Assembly (NCBI RefSeq): GCF_001672895.1
Contig: NZ_LZKP01000107.1
Coordinates: 1 to 64,000, forward strand
Length of the DNA stretch: 64,000 bases
Direction of reading: 5' to 3'
Source of the DNA: Mycobacterium sp. E740
GTDB lineage: Bacteria > Actinomycetota > Actinomycetes > Mycobacteriales > Mycobacteriaceae
The position numbers were made by a program, and so were the translations under genes. Position 1 is the stretch's first letter, and every line of letters begins with the position of its first letter. Positions 53,383-62,595 of the stretch are shown in pieces. The notes under the pieces were generated by a model. The model ran no database searches. It was not told the DNA's origin and saw only the letters and a program-made list of their open reading frames with translations.

Positions 53383-53604
53383 TTGCGAACGAACCGATTT
53401 CAGCGTGTCACGTTGCTCTGTGGTGTGATCGCGGCCGGCGCGCTGACCTTCCTGGGTGCATTCACATTGCAGATCGGATTTGGGCCGGCGGAGAGCTCAG
53501 CGTCGTCAGCCGGTGAAACCACGACGTCGACGCCGCCACCCTCGACGATGCCGATACCGACCGCGAAACCAACCGTGAAGGCGCAGCGGCCAAACGGCTA
53601 CTGA
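53383..53604 (+). CDS. Small membrane protein with TTG start
   Basis: A 73-residue protein: a basic start MRTNRFQRV, one hydrophobic helix (about 9-33; TLLCGVIAAGALTFLGAFTLQIGF), then a Ser/Thr/Pro-rich extracytoplasmic tail. TTG 53383 is supported by a strong ribosome site (AAAGGAG, 6-base spacing). Short proteins of this shape are common membrane-associated components in mycobacteria, usually without known function. Standalone gene between divergent small exported genes. Confidence 0.6.
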   Translation: MRTNRFQRVTLLCGVIAAGALTFLGAFTLQIGFGPAESSASSAGETTTSTPPPSTMPIPTAKPTVKAQRPNGY

Positions 53605-53866
53605 GTCGTCGTCCACAACCACGCACTTAACGAATTCACAGCTGCGACATAACAATTCACATGTTGGCTAATATCTGCTGGTGGAGGCTGTTTCCGACGG
53701 TACAGACCCGGCCCGGCGGACGTCGCCGCGTTTCCTCCGCCGACTTATGGGTATTTGCGCCCCTTGCCGGTGACCTACCGTAAGCGTTCGCCGGCTCGAT
53801 CGCCGGTTCCACTGCGCTCAATGCTGACTGGCGGATGTACGCAAAATCGAGGTCGGGACGAAGGGA

Positions 53867-54751
53867 ATGAATATGTATGTCAGGCGCACCGGCGGTGCGG
53901 CAGCAGTCGCCGCCGGTCTAGGTATCTCGGCACTACTGGCAGGCGGCGGGATCGCCGGCGCGACGCCGTGCGACCAGACGAACCAGTCAAACTGCCAGCC
54001 CGGCCCGGGAGGACCCGGCGGACAGCAAGGCGGTGCACAAGGGCCGGAGGGCAACTCACCCCAAGGTCCGCAGGACACCGGTCAGTCACGTCAGGGCAAT
54101 GCGCCGCAGGGGCCGCAAAACAATGCGCCACAGCAGTCGCCCCAGGACAACTCGCAGCAAGGCCCACAGGGCAACGGGAATCAGCCGGGTAATGGGACGC
54201 AGAATCAGCCCGGCGACGAGCACCAGCCCGGCAACGGGAATGAGCACCAACCCGGCAACGGCAATCAGGAGCAGCCCGGCAACGGCAACGAGCACCAGCC
54301 GGGTAACGGCAACGAGCACCAGCCGGGCGGCGCGCCGGGCGCCGGCGCGCCCGACAACTCCAACAAGCCCGCGCAGGATGCCCCCAGGGGACGGTTCGAC
54401 CGCGGTAATGACCAGGTCGGCGGCCCTACGGATGCACCGCACGGCTTCAGCACGCCGGACAACGGAGCGCCGCCGCCGCCGGCGGAAAGAGGACCGGGCT
54501 GGAATGACGGTCCCGCCCCGGGCGGACCTCCGCCGAACTGGGAGGGGCCCGCGCCTGCACATGGTTGGGACGGCGCACCGCCTCCTGGCGGCTGGAACCG
54601 CAAATACGACGGCCCGCCGCGGGACGTAACCGTTGCCCGTGTTGATTTCGGACCATTCGCGTACAACGGCTACACCGCCATACCGGTCTTCAATCCGGTA
54701 TTCGGCGGATGGGGCTTCTGGTACTTCGGCGTGTGGGTCCCGTTGTTCTGA
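53867..54751 (+). CDS. Secreted repeat protein (QPGNGNEH repeats) with conserved C-terminal domain
   Basis: A 294-residue exported protein. Signal peptide 1-32 (VAAGLGISALLAGGGIAGATP), then a low-complexity Gln/Pro/Gly/Asn region (about 33-155) with about four 8-residue repeats (EHQPGNGN), a Pro/Gly-rich segment, and a hydrophobic aromatic C-terminus of about 45 residues (RVDFGPFAYNGYTAIPVFNP, FGGWGFWYFGVWVPLF). That end is conserved in several short mycobacterial exported proteins by recall and probably the functional part. ATG 53867 or 53873. Preceded by 262 bases without a supported gene. Confidence 0.8.
   Translation: MNMYVRRTGGAAAVAAGLGISALLAGGGIAGATPCDQTNQSNCQPGPGGPGGQQGGAQGPEGNSPQGPQDTGQSRQGNAPQGPQNNAPQQSPQDNSQQGPQGNGNQPGNGTQNQPGDEHQPGNGNEHQPGNGNQEQPGNGNEHQPGNGNEHQPGGAPGAGAPDNSNKPAQDAPRGRFDRGNDQVGGPTDAPHGFSTPDNGAPPPPAERGPGWNDGPAPGGPPPNWEGPAPAHGWDGAPPPGGWNRKYDGPPRDVTVARVDFGPFAYNGYTAIPVFNPVFGGWGFWYFGVWVPLF
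54218..54331 (+). repeat. 24-bp tandem repeat array encoding EHQPGNGN
   Basis: Four full 24-bp units plus a partial one: 54218-54241, 54242-54265, 54266-54289, 54290-54313 and 54314-54331. They differ mainly at wobble positions; the third reads QEQPGNGN. In-frame repeats like this vary in copy number by slippage. Confidence 0.85.
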
Positions 54752-54788
54752 TCCGACCGGAGGCTGGTCCAGAAGTGCTTACGTGAAT

Positions 54789-54859
54789 TGCCCACGTACC
54801 GAGCGACAATCGTCGATGCCGCAGCGGTACCCGTGCATTTGTCGCTCGGTACGCGGGCA
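54789..54859. repeat. Long inverted repeat, 21-bp arms
   Basis: Arms 54789-54809 and 54839-54859 are inverted copies with one mismatch, around a 29-base spacer; the core is cgtaccgagcgacaa / ttgtcgctcggtacg. It begins 37 bp after the repeat-protein gene and lies 114 bp before the HD gene. It could be a terminator or a mobile miniature element. Confidence 0.75.
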
Positions 54860-54972
54860 TTCTCGGCAGCGCTAGCGCAGAACCGCCGTCCCGCACGCTA
54901 ACTGGGTGATCCCACGCATGTGGTGCGGGCAATCAACCATTTAGGCGTCGCCAGACGCGTAGCGTCCGGGCA

Positions 54973-55578
54973 ATGACGACGCCGGACATCGTTCGCGACT
55001 TGCCGCTCGCCGAAGAGATCCTGGAGGCGAACCGTCACCGCGCGCACGGCGACGACGAAGGCTGGGACGCCTACAAGGCGCACGTGTACCGCGTCGTGAA
55101 CTTCGCTCGGGCGCTCAGTCCCGCTGTTCCCGAGCGCGACGACAAGCTGGCCATCTCCGTCGCGTTCCACGATCTCGCGGCGTTCGACACCCTCGACTAC
55201 CTGGTGCCCTCGATCGAGGCGCAGGACGAGTGGCTGAAAGCCGCCGGCCGCCAAGCGTGGTCCGAAGAGCTGGCGGTCATCATCGCTCAGCACCATCGCC
55301 TCCTGCGGTACGGTCCCGGCGCTCCACTGGTGGAGGCGGTCCGGCGCGCGGATCTCATCGACGTCAGCCAAGGGCTGATTCGCTTCGGCCTGCCAAGCGA
55401 TTACGTCAAGGAAGTGCGCGCGACCTTCGATGCCGGCGCCTTCTTCCGACGTGTCATCCCGATGGGTACCCTGCGGGCGATCCGCCGCCGGCAACAGCCT
55501 GGCTTCCTGCGTCCCGGGAACGCCCTCGTCCGCTCAGGCCATGCGGGCAGAACCGGCCACAACCCAACCGCTACATAG
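54973..55578 (+). CDS. HD-domain phosphohydrolase-like protein
   Basis: A 201-residue HD-superfamily protein: H37 (KAHVYRVVNFA), the HD pair at 66-67 (VAFHDLAAFDTLDYL), HH at 107-108 (IAQHHRLLRYG) and Asp near 127-130 (VRRADLIDVS). This gives the H..HD..H..D metal-binding pattern. A phosphohydrolase acting on a nucleotide or other phosphate ester is likely; the substrate is unknown. Starts at ATG 54973, transcribed toward the SCO6745-like gene 46 bp downstream. Confidence 0.85.
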   Translation: MTTPDIVRDLPLAEEILEANRHRAHGDDEGWDAYKAHVYRVVNFARALSPAVPERDDKLAISVAFHDLAAFDTLDYLVPSIEAQDEWLKAAGRQAWSEELAVIIAQHHRLLRYGPGAPLVEAVRRADLIDVSQGLIRFGLPSDYVKEVRATFDAGAFFRRVIPMGTLRAIRRRQQPGFLRPGNALVRSGHAGRTGHNPTAT

Positions 55579-55624
55579 CGCTACCTGGCATGCTGAGCGG
55601 ACCCACAGAGAAGGAGTCACGAGC

Positions 55625-56368
55625 ATGGAGGAAGCGGTCGCGGCAACCGGCACCGCGATGGAACAGGCCGTCGCGGTGTTCATGCTGCATCCCGAAACCT
55701 TCGCCGAGAGTGTCGCCGCCGGCTACCAGAACCCGTTGGCCGGCTACGTCGCCGGTCGCGGGGGAGTTCTCGGGGAGGCCAGCGGCCGCACCGTCAGCGC
55801 GGTGTTCGCCGTGTTCGAACCGACCGCGCTGGCCGCACTGTGGGACGAGGGCGTCGCCGTGCGCGGGGCCGCCGGTGCAGCGCAACGATATTGGGAACAG
55901 ACGGCCGATTTCGGACGCAAGTACCTGGCCGGTGCCGAGGGGCTCGATCGCATCGCCGCGTCGGGGGAGAAGCTGATCGCCGCGACGCCGATCGCCGGAT
56001 TGCCGCTGTTCGCCGGCTGGCGCGCGATGCCGTTGGCGGACGACGCCGCCGCCCGGGCGTTGCAGGTGATGTTCGTCTTGCGCGAACTGCGGGCCGGAGT
56101 GCACTTCAACGCGCTCACCATCTCCGGGATCACCCCGGTCGAGGCGCACATGCTCAACAAGGGGCTGCAGTACACCACGATGTTCGGCTGGCCCGAACCG
56201 TTCGCCGACGGCGCAGGCAAGCGCGACCGCTACACCGAGATCGAGCGAGCCACCAATCGGCGGATGACCGAAATATTCACGGCCGCTATGGATTCCGCCG
56301 AGGCCGAGGAGCTGGCCCGGCTGAGCACCAACGCGTTGGCATCGTTGAAGGCCAACGTCCCGGGCTGA
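55625..56368 (+). CDS. SCO6745-family helical protein
   Basis: A 247-residue all-helical protein of the actinobacterial SCO6745-like group. Family features: the opening MEQAVAVFMLHPETFAESVAAGYQNPLAGYVAGRGG, the conserved SAVFAVFEPTALAALWDEG, a second repeat GLPLFAGWRAMPLADDAAARA, and LRELRAGVHFNALTISGITPVEAHMLNKG near 157-185. It is thought to be a two-repeat HTH-like fold; molecular role unknown. ATG 55625 follows GAAGGAG. Convergent with the fused dehydratase gene (12 bp). Confidence 0.75.
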   Translation: MEEAVAATGTAMEQAVAVFMLHPETFAESVAAGYQNPLAGYVAGRGGVLGEASGRTVSAVFAVFEPTALAALWDEGVAVRGAAGAAQRYWEQTADFGRKYLAGAEGLDRIAASGEKLIAATPIAGLPLFAGWRAMPLADDAAARALQVMFVLRELRAGVHFNALTISGITPVEAHMLNKGLQYTTMFGWPEPFADGAGKRDRYTEIERATNRRMTEIFTAAMDSAEAEELARLSTNALASLKANVPG

Positions 56369-56380
56369 ACCGCAACGACG

Positions 56381-57412
56381 TCAGCGGAAGCGGACGTTCA
56401 GCGTCGCCAGCCCGAAGATCTTCTTGCCTGCTGACTTCGCGCCGACGATCACGACGCCGGTGCGGGTCTGCGGGTCCAGCGACTTGATCCGGCCACTGAA
56501 CTCGATGTCCGCGCCCTCGGTGGCGGACACGATCGCCGGCGCCGACAGCCGCACTGCGTATCGCGTCACCGCGCCGGGGTCGCCCGACCACGCGCTGGCG
56601 AACCCCGCGCCCAGCCCCATGGTGAGCATGCCGTGGGCGATCACGTCGGGCAGCCCCGCCAGCTTGGCGATGTCTTCGTCCCAATGGATCGGGTTGGCAT
56701 CGCCGGCCACGCCGGCGTAGTTCACCAGATCGCCGCGGGACAGCCGCTTGTGGTGCACCGGGAGCTCGTCACCGACGTTCACCTCGTCGAACGACGGCGT
56801 GCCCGGCGCGCGGCCCCCTTCGTCAGCGATCCGCACGTCGCCGTCGGGACGCACTTCCTTCTGGTAGTCGGCGTCGAAGGTGCTGATGCCGGAGAAGTCG
56901 ACGTCGTGCATCATCGCGTTCTGGACGGCGGTCTTGATCGCCGGATCGACATCCTCGGCGGTCACGCCGACGACCGTGGTGTGCAGGGTGTGCACCCGCT
57001 CGCCCGAGGTGTCGGTGAAGGTGTTCGTCACCGTGATGAGGTCCCTGCCGGCGATCCTGCGCACCGACGTCAGCTCGACGTCGACGGTCAATTCGTCGCC
57101 GGCGACGATCGGGCGGTGCTGCTCGAAGACCTCCTCGGTCTGCATGTAGGTGTCGTAGCCGACGACGATCTCTTCGAACATGCGGCGATTGCAGGTCATG
57201 CCGGGAGTGGAGGTGAACGTCAACGGCGCGACGAGCTCCGAATAACCCAGCTCAGCAGCGGCGGCGACATCCCAGTGCGCCGGGTGGTAGTCCTGCACGG
57301 CGCGGGCGTACTCGCGGACCTTCTCACGTCCGACCAGGTAGGTGCCGTCCATCCGGTACCAGTGCCCGACCCGCGCTTCGAGCGGCGACGCTTCTGCTTC
57401 TGCGGTCATCAA
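56381..57412 (-). CDS. Fused HadA-HadB-type (3R)-hydroxyacyl dehydratase
   Basis: A 343-residue double-hotdog protein. Residues about 12-150 resemble HadA (VGREKVREYARAVQDYHPAHWD, APLTFTSTPG, EEVFEQHRPIVAGDELTVDVELTSVRR). Residues about 205-343 resemble HadB, with the MaoC/hydratase-2 motif D238 and H243 (GDANPIHWDEDIAKLAGLPDVIAHGMLTMG). In FAS-II the HadA half is structural and the HadB half catalytic; here both lie in one chain. I recall a comparable fused FAS-II dehydratase in M. smegmatis (MSMEG_6754) next to a cellulase gene, as seen here. It likely dehydrates long (3R)-hydroxyacyl-ACPs for mycolic acids or related lipids. Confidence 0.88.
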   Translation of the reverse strand: MMTAEAEASPLEARVGHWYRMDGTYLVGREKVREYARAVQDYHPAHWDVAAAAELGYSELVAPLTFTSTPGMTCNRRMFEEIVVGYDTYMQTEEVFEQHRPIVAGDELTVDVELTSVRRIAGRDLITVTNTFTDTSGERVHTLHTTVVGVTAEDVDPAIKTAVQNAMMHDVDFSGISTFDADYQKEVRPDGDVRIADEGGRAPGTPSFDEVNVGDELPVHHKRLSRGDLVNYAGVAGDANPIHWDEDIAKLAGLPDVIAHGMLTMGLGAGFASAWSGDPGAVTRYAVRLSAPAIVSATEGADIEFSGRIKSLDPQTRTGVVIVGAKSAGKKIFGLATLNVRFR

Positions 57413-57518
57413 TCAGCTCAACTTTTCTATCGGCGTTTCAACGAGGCCGACCGAAGCACACTAACGCGCCGTGGGCGGCGATTGGCACGCCGTGCGTCCA
57501 GCCACTACCTTCCTTCAC

Positions 57519-58502
57519 GTGTTGACCTCAGCTACCCATGCCGTCGCGCGGCGGATCGTGCCGCTCCTCGCGTTCGTGGCGGTCGCCTGCCTCGGCCTCA
57601 ATGCGGGACCGGCGGTGCGGCTGGCCAGCGACGCGAACCCGTTGGCCGGGGCGCCGTTCTACGTCAACCCGACGTCCGCGGCGATGCGCGCGGCGCAGAG
57701 CGCCGAGCCGCCGAGCCCGGAGCTGACCGCGATCGCCAACACGCCGCAGGCGTTCTGGGTCGTCCCGGGTCCGTCCGCCTCCCGGGTTGCCGGCTACGTC
57801 GGCGACGCCCACGCCGCCGGCGCGATACCGGTCCTTGCGCTCTACGGGATTCCGCACCGCGACTGCGGCAGCTTCGCGGCGGGCGGCCTCGGCTCCGACG
57901 CGGACTACCGGGCCTGGATCGACGGCATCGCCGCCGGCATCGGCTCGTCGCGGGCGGCGGTCATCGTCGAGCCCGACGCCCTCGCCATGGCCGACTGCCT
58001 GTCGGACGACCAGCGCCAGGAACGCTACGACCTGATCCGCTACGCCGTCGAGACCCTCACCCGCAACCCCGCCGCGGCGGTCTACGTCGACGCCGGCCAC
58101 TTGCGGTGGCACAGCGCCGAGGACATGGCGTCGCGACTCAAGCAGGCGGGCGTCGACCGCGCTCGCGGATTCAGCCTCAATGTCGCGAACTTCTTCAGCA
58201 CCGAAGACGAAATCGGTTACGGCGAAGCCATTTCCGGGCTGACGAACGGTTCGCACTACGTGATCGACACCTCGCGCAACGGCGCCGGCCCGGCCGACGG
58301 CGAGCTCTACTGGTGCAACCCGGGGGGCCGGGCGCTGGGCACTGCGCCCACGGCGGCCACCGCAGGACCGCACGCCGATGCCTACCTGTGGATCAAGCGT
58401 CCCGGTGAGTCCGACGGATCATGCGGTCGCGGTGATCCAGCCGTGGGCAGCTTCGTGAACCACTACGCGATCGAACTCGCTCGCAACGCGGGCCGGTCCT
58501 AG
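57519..58502 (+). CDS. celA1: GH6 cellulase (CelA1-like)
   Basis: A 327-residue secreted endo-beta-1,4-glucanase. Signal peptide about 8-32 (HAVARRIVPLLAFVAVACLG). GH6 motifs: LALYGIPHRDCGS with D115, and IVEPDALA with E151 and D153 (proton donor). Later YVDAGHLRWH and DTSRNG, and three to four cysteines. M. tuberculosis CelA1 (Rv0062) has the same plan and degrades cellulose; mycobacteria may use it on biofilm or host-plant cellulose. No carbohydrate-binding module is present. GTG 57519 fits the signal peptide better than starts further upstream. Divergent from the dehydratase gene. Confidence 0.93.
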   Translation: MLTSATHAVARRIVPLLAFVAVACLGLNAGPAVRLASDANPLAGAPFYVNPTSAAMRAAQSAEPPSPELTAIANTPQAFWVVPGPSASRVAGYVGDAHAAGAIPVLALYGIPHRDCGSFAAGGLGSDADYRAWIDGIAAGIGSSRAAVIVEPDALAMADCLSDDQRQERYDLIRYAVETLTRNPAAAVYVDAGHLRWHSAEDMASRLKQAGVDRARGFSLNVANFFSTEDEIGYGEAISGLTNGSHYVIDTSRNGAGPADGELYWCNPGGRALGTAPTAATAGPHADAYLWIKRPGESDGSCGRGDPAVGSFVNHYAIELARNAGRS

Positions 58503-58516
58503 CCGCCCCGCACCGG

Positions 58517-59107
58517 TCACCGGTAACCGAGGCTGGGCAGCAGCACGTCGTCGACGAGAGTCCGCACCGTCTCCTCTGTCGGCGGGCGCGCCGAAACCAG
58601 CGCCCGGAACACGAGGTAGCCGGGCAGCAGGTCGTAGATCTCGTCGCTGATCGCTGCCGCGTCGATCTCACCGCGCTCGACGGCCTCGGTCAGCACCTCG
58701 ATGATCACGAGCTTGCGTTGATGCAGGAACTCGTCCTGCATCGCCTTCTTCAATCCGGGGTTGTGCGACATCTCGTTGAGCACCGCCCGCATGGTGCTGC
58801 CGTGTGCGCACGCCTGCCGGCACACGGATGCGCCGATCTCCAGTAGGTCGGTGCGCAACGAGCCGGTGCGGGGCGGGACGGCGGTGACGCGAGTGCCCTC
58901 GACGAACGCGGCGAGCACCAGGTCGGCCTTGGACGGCCACCGCCGATACACCGTCGCCTTGCTCGCTTTGGCCTGTGTCGCCACGGCTTCGACGGTCAAC
59001 CGGTCGTAGCCGTGCTGTTGCAGCTGCTGCAGCGTGATCGCCAGCAGTTCTGCCTCGCGCGGGGTCCACCGCGATTCCCACGCGTCGGCCGCGGATTCCG
59101 TCGGCAC
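58517..59107 (-). CDS. TetR-family repressor of the divergent mmpS-mmpL genes
   Basis: A 196-residue TetR regulator. HTH about 18-62: AELLAITLQQLQQHGYDRLTVEAVATQAKASKATVYRRWPSKADLVLAAF. The helical ligand domain has DLLEIGASVCRQACAHGSTMRAVLNEMSHNPG. Convergent with the cellulase gene and divergent from mmpS. GTG 59107 is behind a strong GGGAGGGG; upstream starts would cross the operator. It probably represses both directions through the palindrome at 59135-59146 and releases on binding a lipid or drug. Confidence 0.93.
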   Translation of the reverse strand: MPTESAADAWESRWTPREAELLAITLQQLQQHGYDRLTVEAVATQAKASKATVYRRWPSKADLVLAAFVEGTRVTAVPPRTGSLRTDLLEIGASVCRQACAHGSTMRAVLNEMSHNPGLKKAMQDEFLHQRKLVIIEVLTEAVERGEIDAAAISDEIYDLLPGYLVFRALVSARPPTEETVRTLVDDVLLPSLGYR

Positions 59108-59134
59108 GCACCCCTCCCTTGTTGCGCTCCTAGA

Positions 59135-59146
59135 TACGGTACCGTA
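59135..59146. promoter_or_regulatory. TetR operator in the tetR-mmpS intergenic region
   Basis: tacggtaccgta is a perfect 12-bp palindrome, flanked by a further accgt repeat (59146-59150, accgtttc). It lies between the divergent starts (59107 and 59220), 28 bp from the tetR start. Mycobacterial TetR repressors of MmpL genes bind similar acggtaccgt-type dyads by recall. Confidence 0.7.
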
Positions 59147-59219
59147 CCGTTTCATCCCTGGGTATGCACAGGCGCGCCCAGGACCAGATCGTGTTCGCCG
59201 GACATCGAAAGGCTTTCGG

Positions 59220-59666
59220 GTGAGCGGTTTTTCGGTCGGCAGGGTGATGAGGCAGCGATGGTCGGTGGTCGTGGCGGTCATCGTGGTCGCGCTTGTCGGC
59301 TTCAGCATCTACCGCCTGCACGGCATCTTCGGATCGAACAACGTCATATCCCGACCGGGCGCGGACGCCCTGGAGAACACCGGCTACAACCCCAAACGGG
59401 TGCTGTTCGAAGTGTTCGGCACCCCGGGATCGGTGGCCACGATCAACTACCTCGACGAGAACGCCGAACCCCAACGCGTCGACGACGCCCCCCTGCCGTG
59501 GTCGCAGACGTTGACCACCGATGAGCCGACGCTCTTCGCCGACCTGCGTGCGCAAGGGGACGGAACGAGCATCGGCTGCCGCATCACGGTCAACGGTGTG
59601 GTGAAGGACGAGAGGTCCACCGACAAAGTGAACGGATACATCTCCTGCCTGGACAAGACCGCATGA
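59220..59666 (+). CDS. mmpS: MmpS-family membrane protein
   Basis: A 148-residue MmpS accessory protein. One N-terminal helix (about 13-33; [20 protein letters not shown]) is followed by a periplasmic beta-rich domain: [55 protein letters not shown], ending with a Cys ([11 protein letters not shown]). It works with the MmpL transporter, whose ATG overlaps its stop (ATGA). Start GTG 59220 has GAAAGG 7 bases upstream; ATG 59247 is an alternative. Confidence 0.93.
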   Translation: MSGFSVGRVMRQRWSVVVAVIVVALVGFSIYRLHGIFGSNNVISRPGADALENTGYNPKRVLFEVFGTPGSVATINYLDENAEPQRVDDAPLPWSQTLTTDEPTLFADLRAQGDGTSIGCRITVNGVVKDERSTDKVNGYISCLDKTA

Positions 59667-62572
59667 CCGAGCACCGCCTGGAAGAGCGCCCAGAAGCGAC
59701 GGTCGAGGGCACCCGGATGGCGCGCCTCATCCGCCGGCTGACGGTGCCGATCCTGCTGCTGTGGCTGGCCGTCGCCGCGCTGTCGAACATCGCCGCGCCG
59801 CAGCTGGAGGTCGTCGGCGCCGAACGCTCGGTGTCGATGAACGCGGCCGACGCCCCGTCGATCATGGCGATGCACCACATCGGCCAGGTCTTCGACGAAT
59901 TCAAGTCCGACAGCGCCGCCATGGTCGTCCTCGAAAGCGACCAGCCGCTCGGCGAGGACGCACACCACTACTACGACGGACTGGTGCGACGCCTGGCCCA
60001 GGACACCAAGCACGTCGAGCACATCCAGGACTTCTGGGGAGACCCGCTGACCGCGGGCGGTTCGCAGAGCAAGGACGGCAAGGCCGCCCTGGTACAGCTG
60101 TACCTTGCCGGAAACCAGGGCGAGGCGCTGGCCAACGAGTCCGTCGACGCGGTGCGCAGCGTCGTCGCGGACTCCTCGCCGCCGCCGGGGCTCAATGTCT
60201 ACGTGACCGGCGCGGCACCGCTCATCGCCGACAACTTCGCGGTCGGCAGCGCCGGCACGCACAAGGTCACCGCGATCACGTTCCTGGTGATCGCAGTGAT
60301 GCTGTTGATCGTCTACCGGTCGATCGGCACCACGCTCATCGTGCTGGTGACGGTCCTGGTCGAACTCGCCGCGGCTCGAGGAGTGGTCGCGTTCCTCGCG
60401 AACGCCGGAATCATCGGGCTGACAACGTACGCGACGAATCTGCTGACACTGCTGGCGATCGCGGCCGGCACCGATTACGCGATCTTCGTCGTCGGACGCT
60501 ACCACGAGGCACGCAACAAGGGCTTCGACCGAATCTCGGCCTACCACGACATGTTTCGCGGCACCGTGCATGTCATCGTCGGCTCCGGCCTGACCATCGC
60601 AGGCGCGGTGGCGTGCCTGTACTTCACCCGGCTGCCGTACTTCCAGACACTGGGCGTCCCGGCGGCCATCGGTGTGCTCGTGACGCTGGCAGCGTCGCTC
60701 ACCCTGGGGCCCGCGGTGCTTCTGATCGCCACCAGGTTCGGCCTCATGGAGCCGAGACGCAAGACCCGCGTGCGTGGTTGGCGTCGCATCGGCACCGCGA
60801 TCGTCCGGTGGCCCGGCCCGATTCTCGTGGTCTCCTGCCTGCTCGCCTTGATCGGTCTGCTCGCCCTACCGGGTTACAAGACCAGTTACGACGCCCGCCC
60901 CTATTTGCCTGGTTACGCACCGGCGGTGGCCGGTTACGCCGCCGCGGAGCGCCACTTTTCCCAGGCCCGGCTGAACCCCGAACTGCTGATGATCGAAACC
61001 GACCACGACATGCGCAATCCGGCCGACATGCTCGTGCTCGAGCGCGTCGCCAAGAGCGTGCTGCACACGCCCGGTGTCGCGCTCGTGCAGTCGATCACCC
61101 GCCCGCTGGGGACGCCGATCTCCCACAGCTCCATCCCATTTCAGATCAGCGCCCAAAGTGCGAGCCAGATAATGAATCTCAGCTACCAGAAGGCCCGTGG
61201 CGCCGACCTGTTGAAGCAGGCCAATGAGATCACCAACACCATCGACATCCTCAAACAACAGTTGGCACTGCAACAGGCCAGCGCCGCGGCGACCCACGAA
61301 CAGACCCAGGCGTTCCACGACACCGTCACGATCGTCAACAAGCTGCGCGACCAGCTGGCCGATTTCGACGACCAGTTCCGGCCGATACGCAACTACTTCT
61401 ACTGGGAACCGCACTGTTTCAACATCCCGATGTGCTCGGCGCTGCGGTCGGTCTTCGATTCACTGGACGGGATCAGCGCCCTGAGCGAACAGTTCGGCAC
61501 CATCACCGCAAGCCTCGACAAGCTCGATGCGCTGCAACCACAACTGTTGTCGCTGTTGCCCCCGCAGATAGCGATCCAGGAACGCAACCGCGACCTGACG
61601 TTGTCCAACTACGCGACCACGACGGGCACCAACACGCAGAGCGAGGAAGCGCTGCAGAACGCCACCGCGATGGGGCAGGCTTTCGACGCCGCCAAGAACG
61701 ACGACACGTTCTATCTGCCTCCCGAAGCCTTCGACAACCCCGACTTCAAGCGCGGTCTGAAGTTGTTCCTCTCGCCCGATGGCAGAGCGGCTCGCATGAT
61801 CATCACCCATGAGGGGACTCCCGCGACGCCCGAAGGCATCTCGCACATCGACGCGATCAAGCACTCCGCGTTCGACGCGATCAAGGCCACGCCGCTGTCG
61901 GACGCCAAGATCTACGTCGCCGGTACGGCCTCGACGTACAAGGACATCCAGGACGGTGCGAAGTACGACCTGTTGATCGTCGGGCTGGCCGCACTCGCGC
62001 TCATCCTGCTGATCATGATGTTCATCACCCGCAGCCTGGTCGCCGCGCTGGTGATCGTCGGCACGGTGGCGTTGTCGCTGGGGGCGTCGTTCGGGCTGTC
62101 GGTTCTGGTGTGGCAGTACATCTTCGGGTTCCCGCTGTACTGGATCGTGCTGGCACTGGCGGTCATCCTGCTGCTCGCGGTGGGCGCCGACTACAACCTG
62201 CTGCTGATCTCCCGGTTCAAAGAGGAGATCGGGGCGGGCCTGCGGACCGGCATCATCCGCGCGATGGCGGGCACCGGCGGCGTGGTCACCGCGGCCGGGC
62301 TGGTGTTCGCGGCCACGATGTCGTCGTTCATCTTCAGCGACCTTCGGGTGCTGGGCCAGATCGGCACCACGATCGGTCTCGGGCTGCTCTTCGACACCCT
62401 GATCGTCCGATCGTTCATGACCCCGTCGATCGCGGCGATTCTCGGCCGCTGGTTCTGGTGGCCGCTGAACGTACGCCCGCGGCCGGCCAGCCGAATGATG
62501 CGCCCGTACGGAACCCGCACCGCCGTACGGGAGCTGCTGCACACTGAAGAGGGACAACCCGTGCAGCACTGA
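59663..62572 (+). CDS. mmpL: MmpL-family RND lipid exporter
   Basis: A 969-residue RND transporter with 11-12 helices. N-terminal helix near 27-45, then periplasmic domain 1, helices 2-6 from about 200 ([51 protein letters not shown] with the proton-relay GTDYAIF-like motif), periplasmic domain 2 (about 420-760) with coiled-coil segments, and helices from about 770 with [20 protein letters not shown]. It exports a lipid (siderophore, glycolipid or trehalose ester). Which one cannot be read here. Coupled to mmpS and controlled by the divergent TetR. Confidence 0.95.
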   Translation: MTEHRLEERPEATVEGTRMARLIRRLTVPILLLWLAVAALSNIAAPQLEVVGAERSVSMNAADAPSIMAMHHIGQVFDEFKSDSAAMVVLESDQPLGEDAHHYYDGLVRRLAQDTKHVEHIQDFWGDPLTAGGSQSKDGKAALVQLYLAGNQGEALANESVDAVRSVVADSSPPPGLNVYVTGAAPLIADNFAVGSAGTHKVTAITFLVIAVMLLIVYRSIGTTLIVLVTVLVELAAARGVVAFLANAGIIGLTTYATNLLTLLAIAAGTDYAIFVVGRYHEARNKGFDRISAYHDMFRGTVHVIVGSGLTIAGAVACLYFTRLPYFQTLGVPAAIGVLVTLAASLTLGPAVLLIATRFGLMEPRRKTRVRGWRRIGTAIVRWPGPILVVSCLLALIGLLALPGYKTSYDARPYLPGYAPAVAGYAAAERHFSQARLNPELLMIETDHDMRNPADMLVLERVAKSVLHTPGVALVQSITRPLGTPISHSSIPFQISAQSASQIMNLSYQKARGADLLKQANEITNTIDILKQQLALQQASAAATHEQTQAFHDTVTIVNKLRDQLADFDDQFRPIRNYFYWEPHCFNIPMCSALRSVFDSLDGISALSEQFGTITASLDKLDALQPQLLSLLPPQIAIQERNRDLTLSNYATTTGTNTQSEEALQNATAMGQAFDAAKNDDTFYLPPEAFDNPDFKRGLKLFLSPDGRAARMIITHEGTPATPEGISHIDAIKHSAFDAIKATPLSDAKIYVAGTASTYKDIQDGAKYDLLIVGLAALALILLIMMFITRSLVAALVIVGTVALSLGASFGLSVLVWQYIFGFPLYWIVLALAVILLLAVGADYNLLLISRFKEEIGAGLRTGIIRAMAGTGGVVTAAGLVFAATMSSFIFSDLRVLGQIGTTIGLGLLFDTLIVRSFMTPSIAAILGRWFWWPLNVRPRPASRMMRPYGTRTAVRELLHTEEGQPVQH

Positions 62573-62595
62573 TCGGAAGGGCGAGTCTTGGTGCG

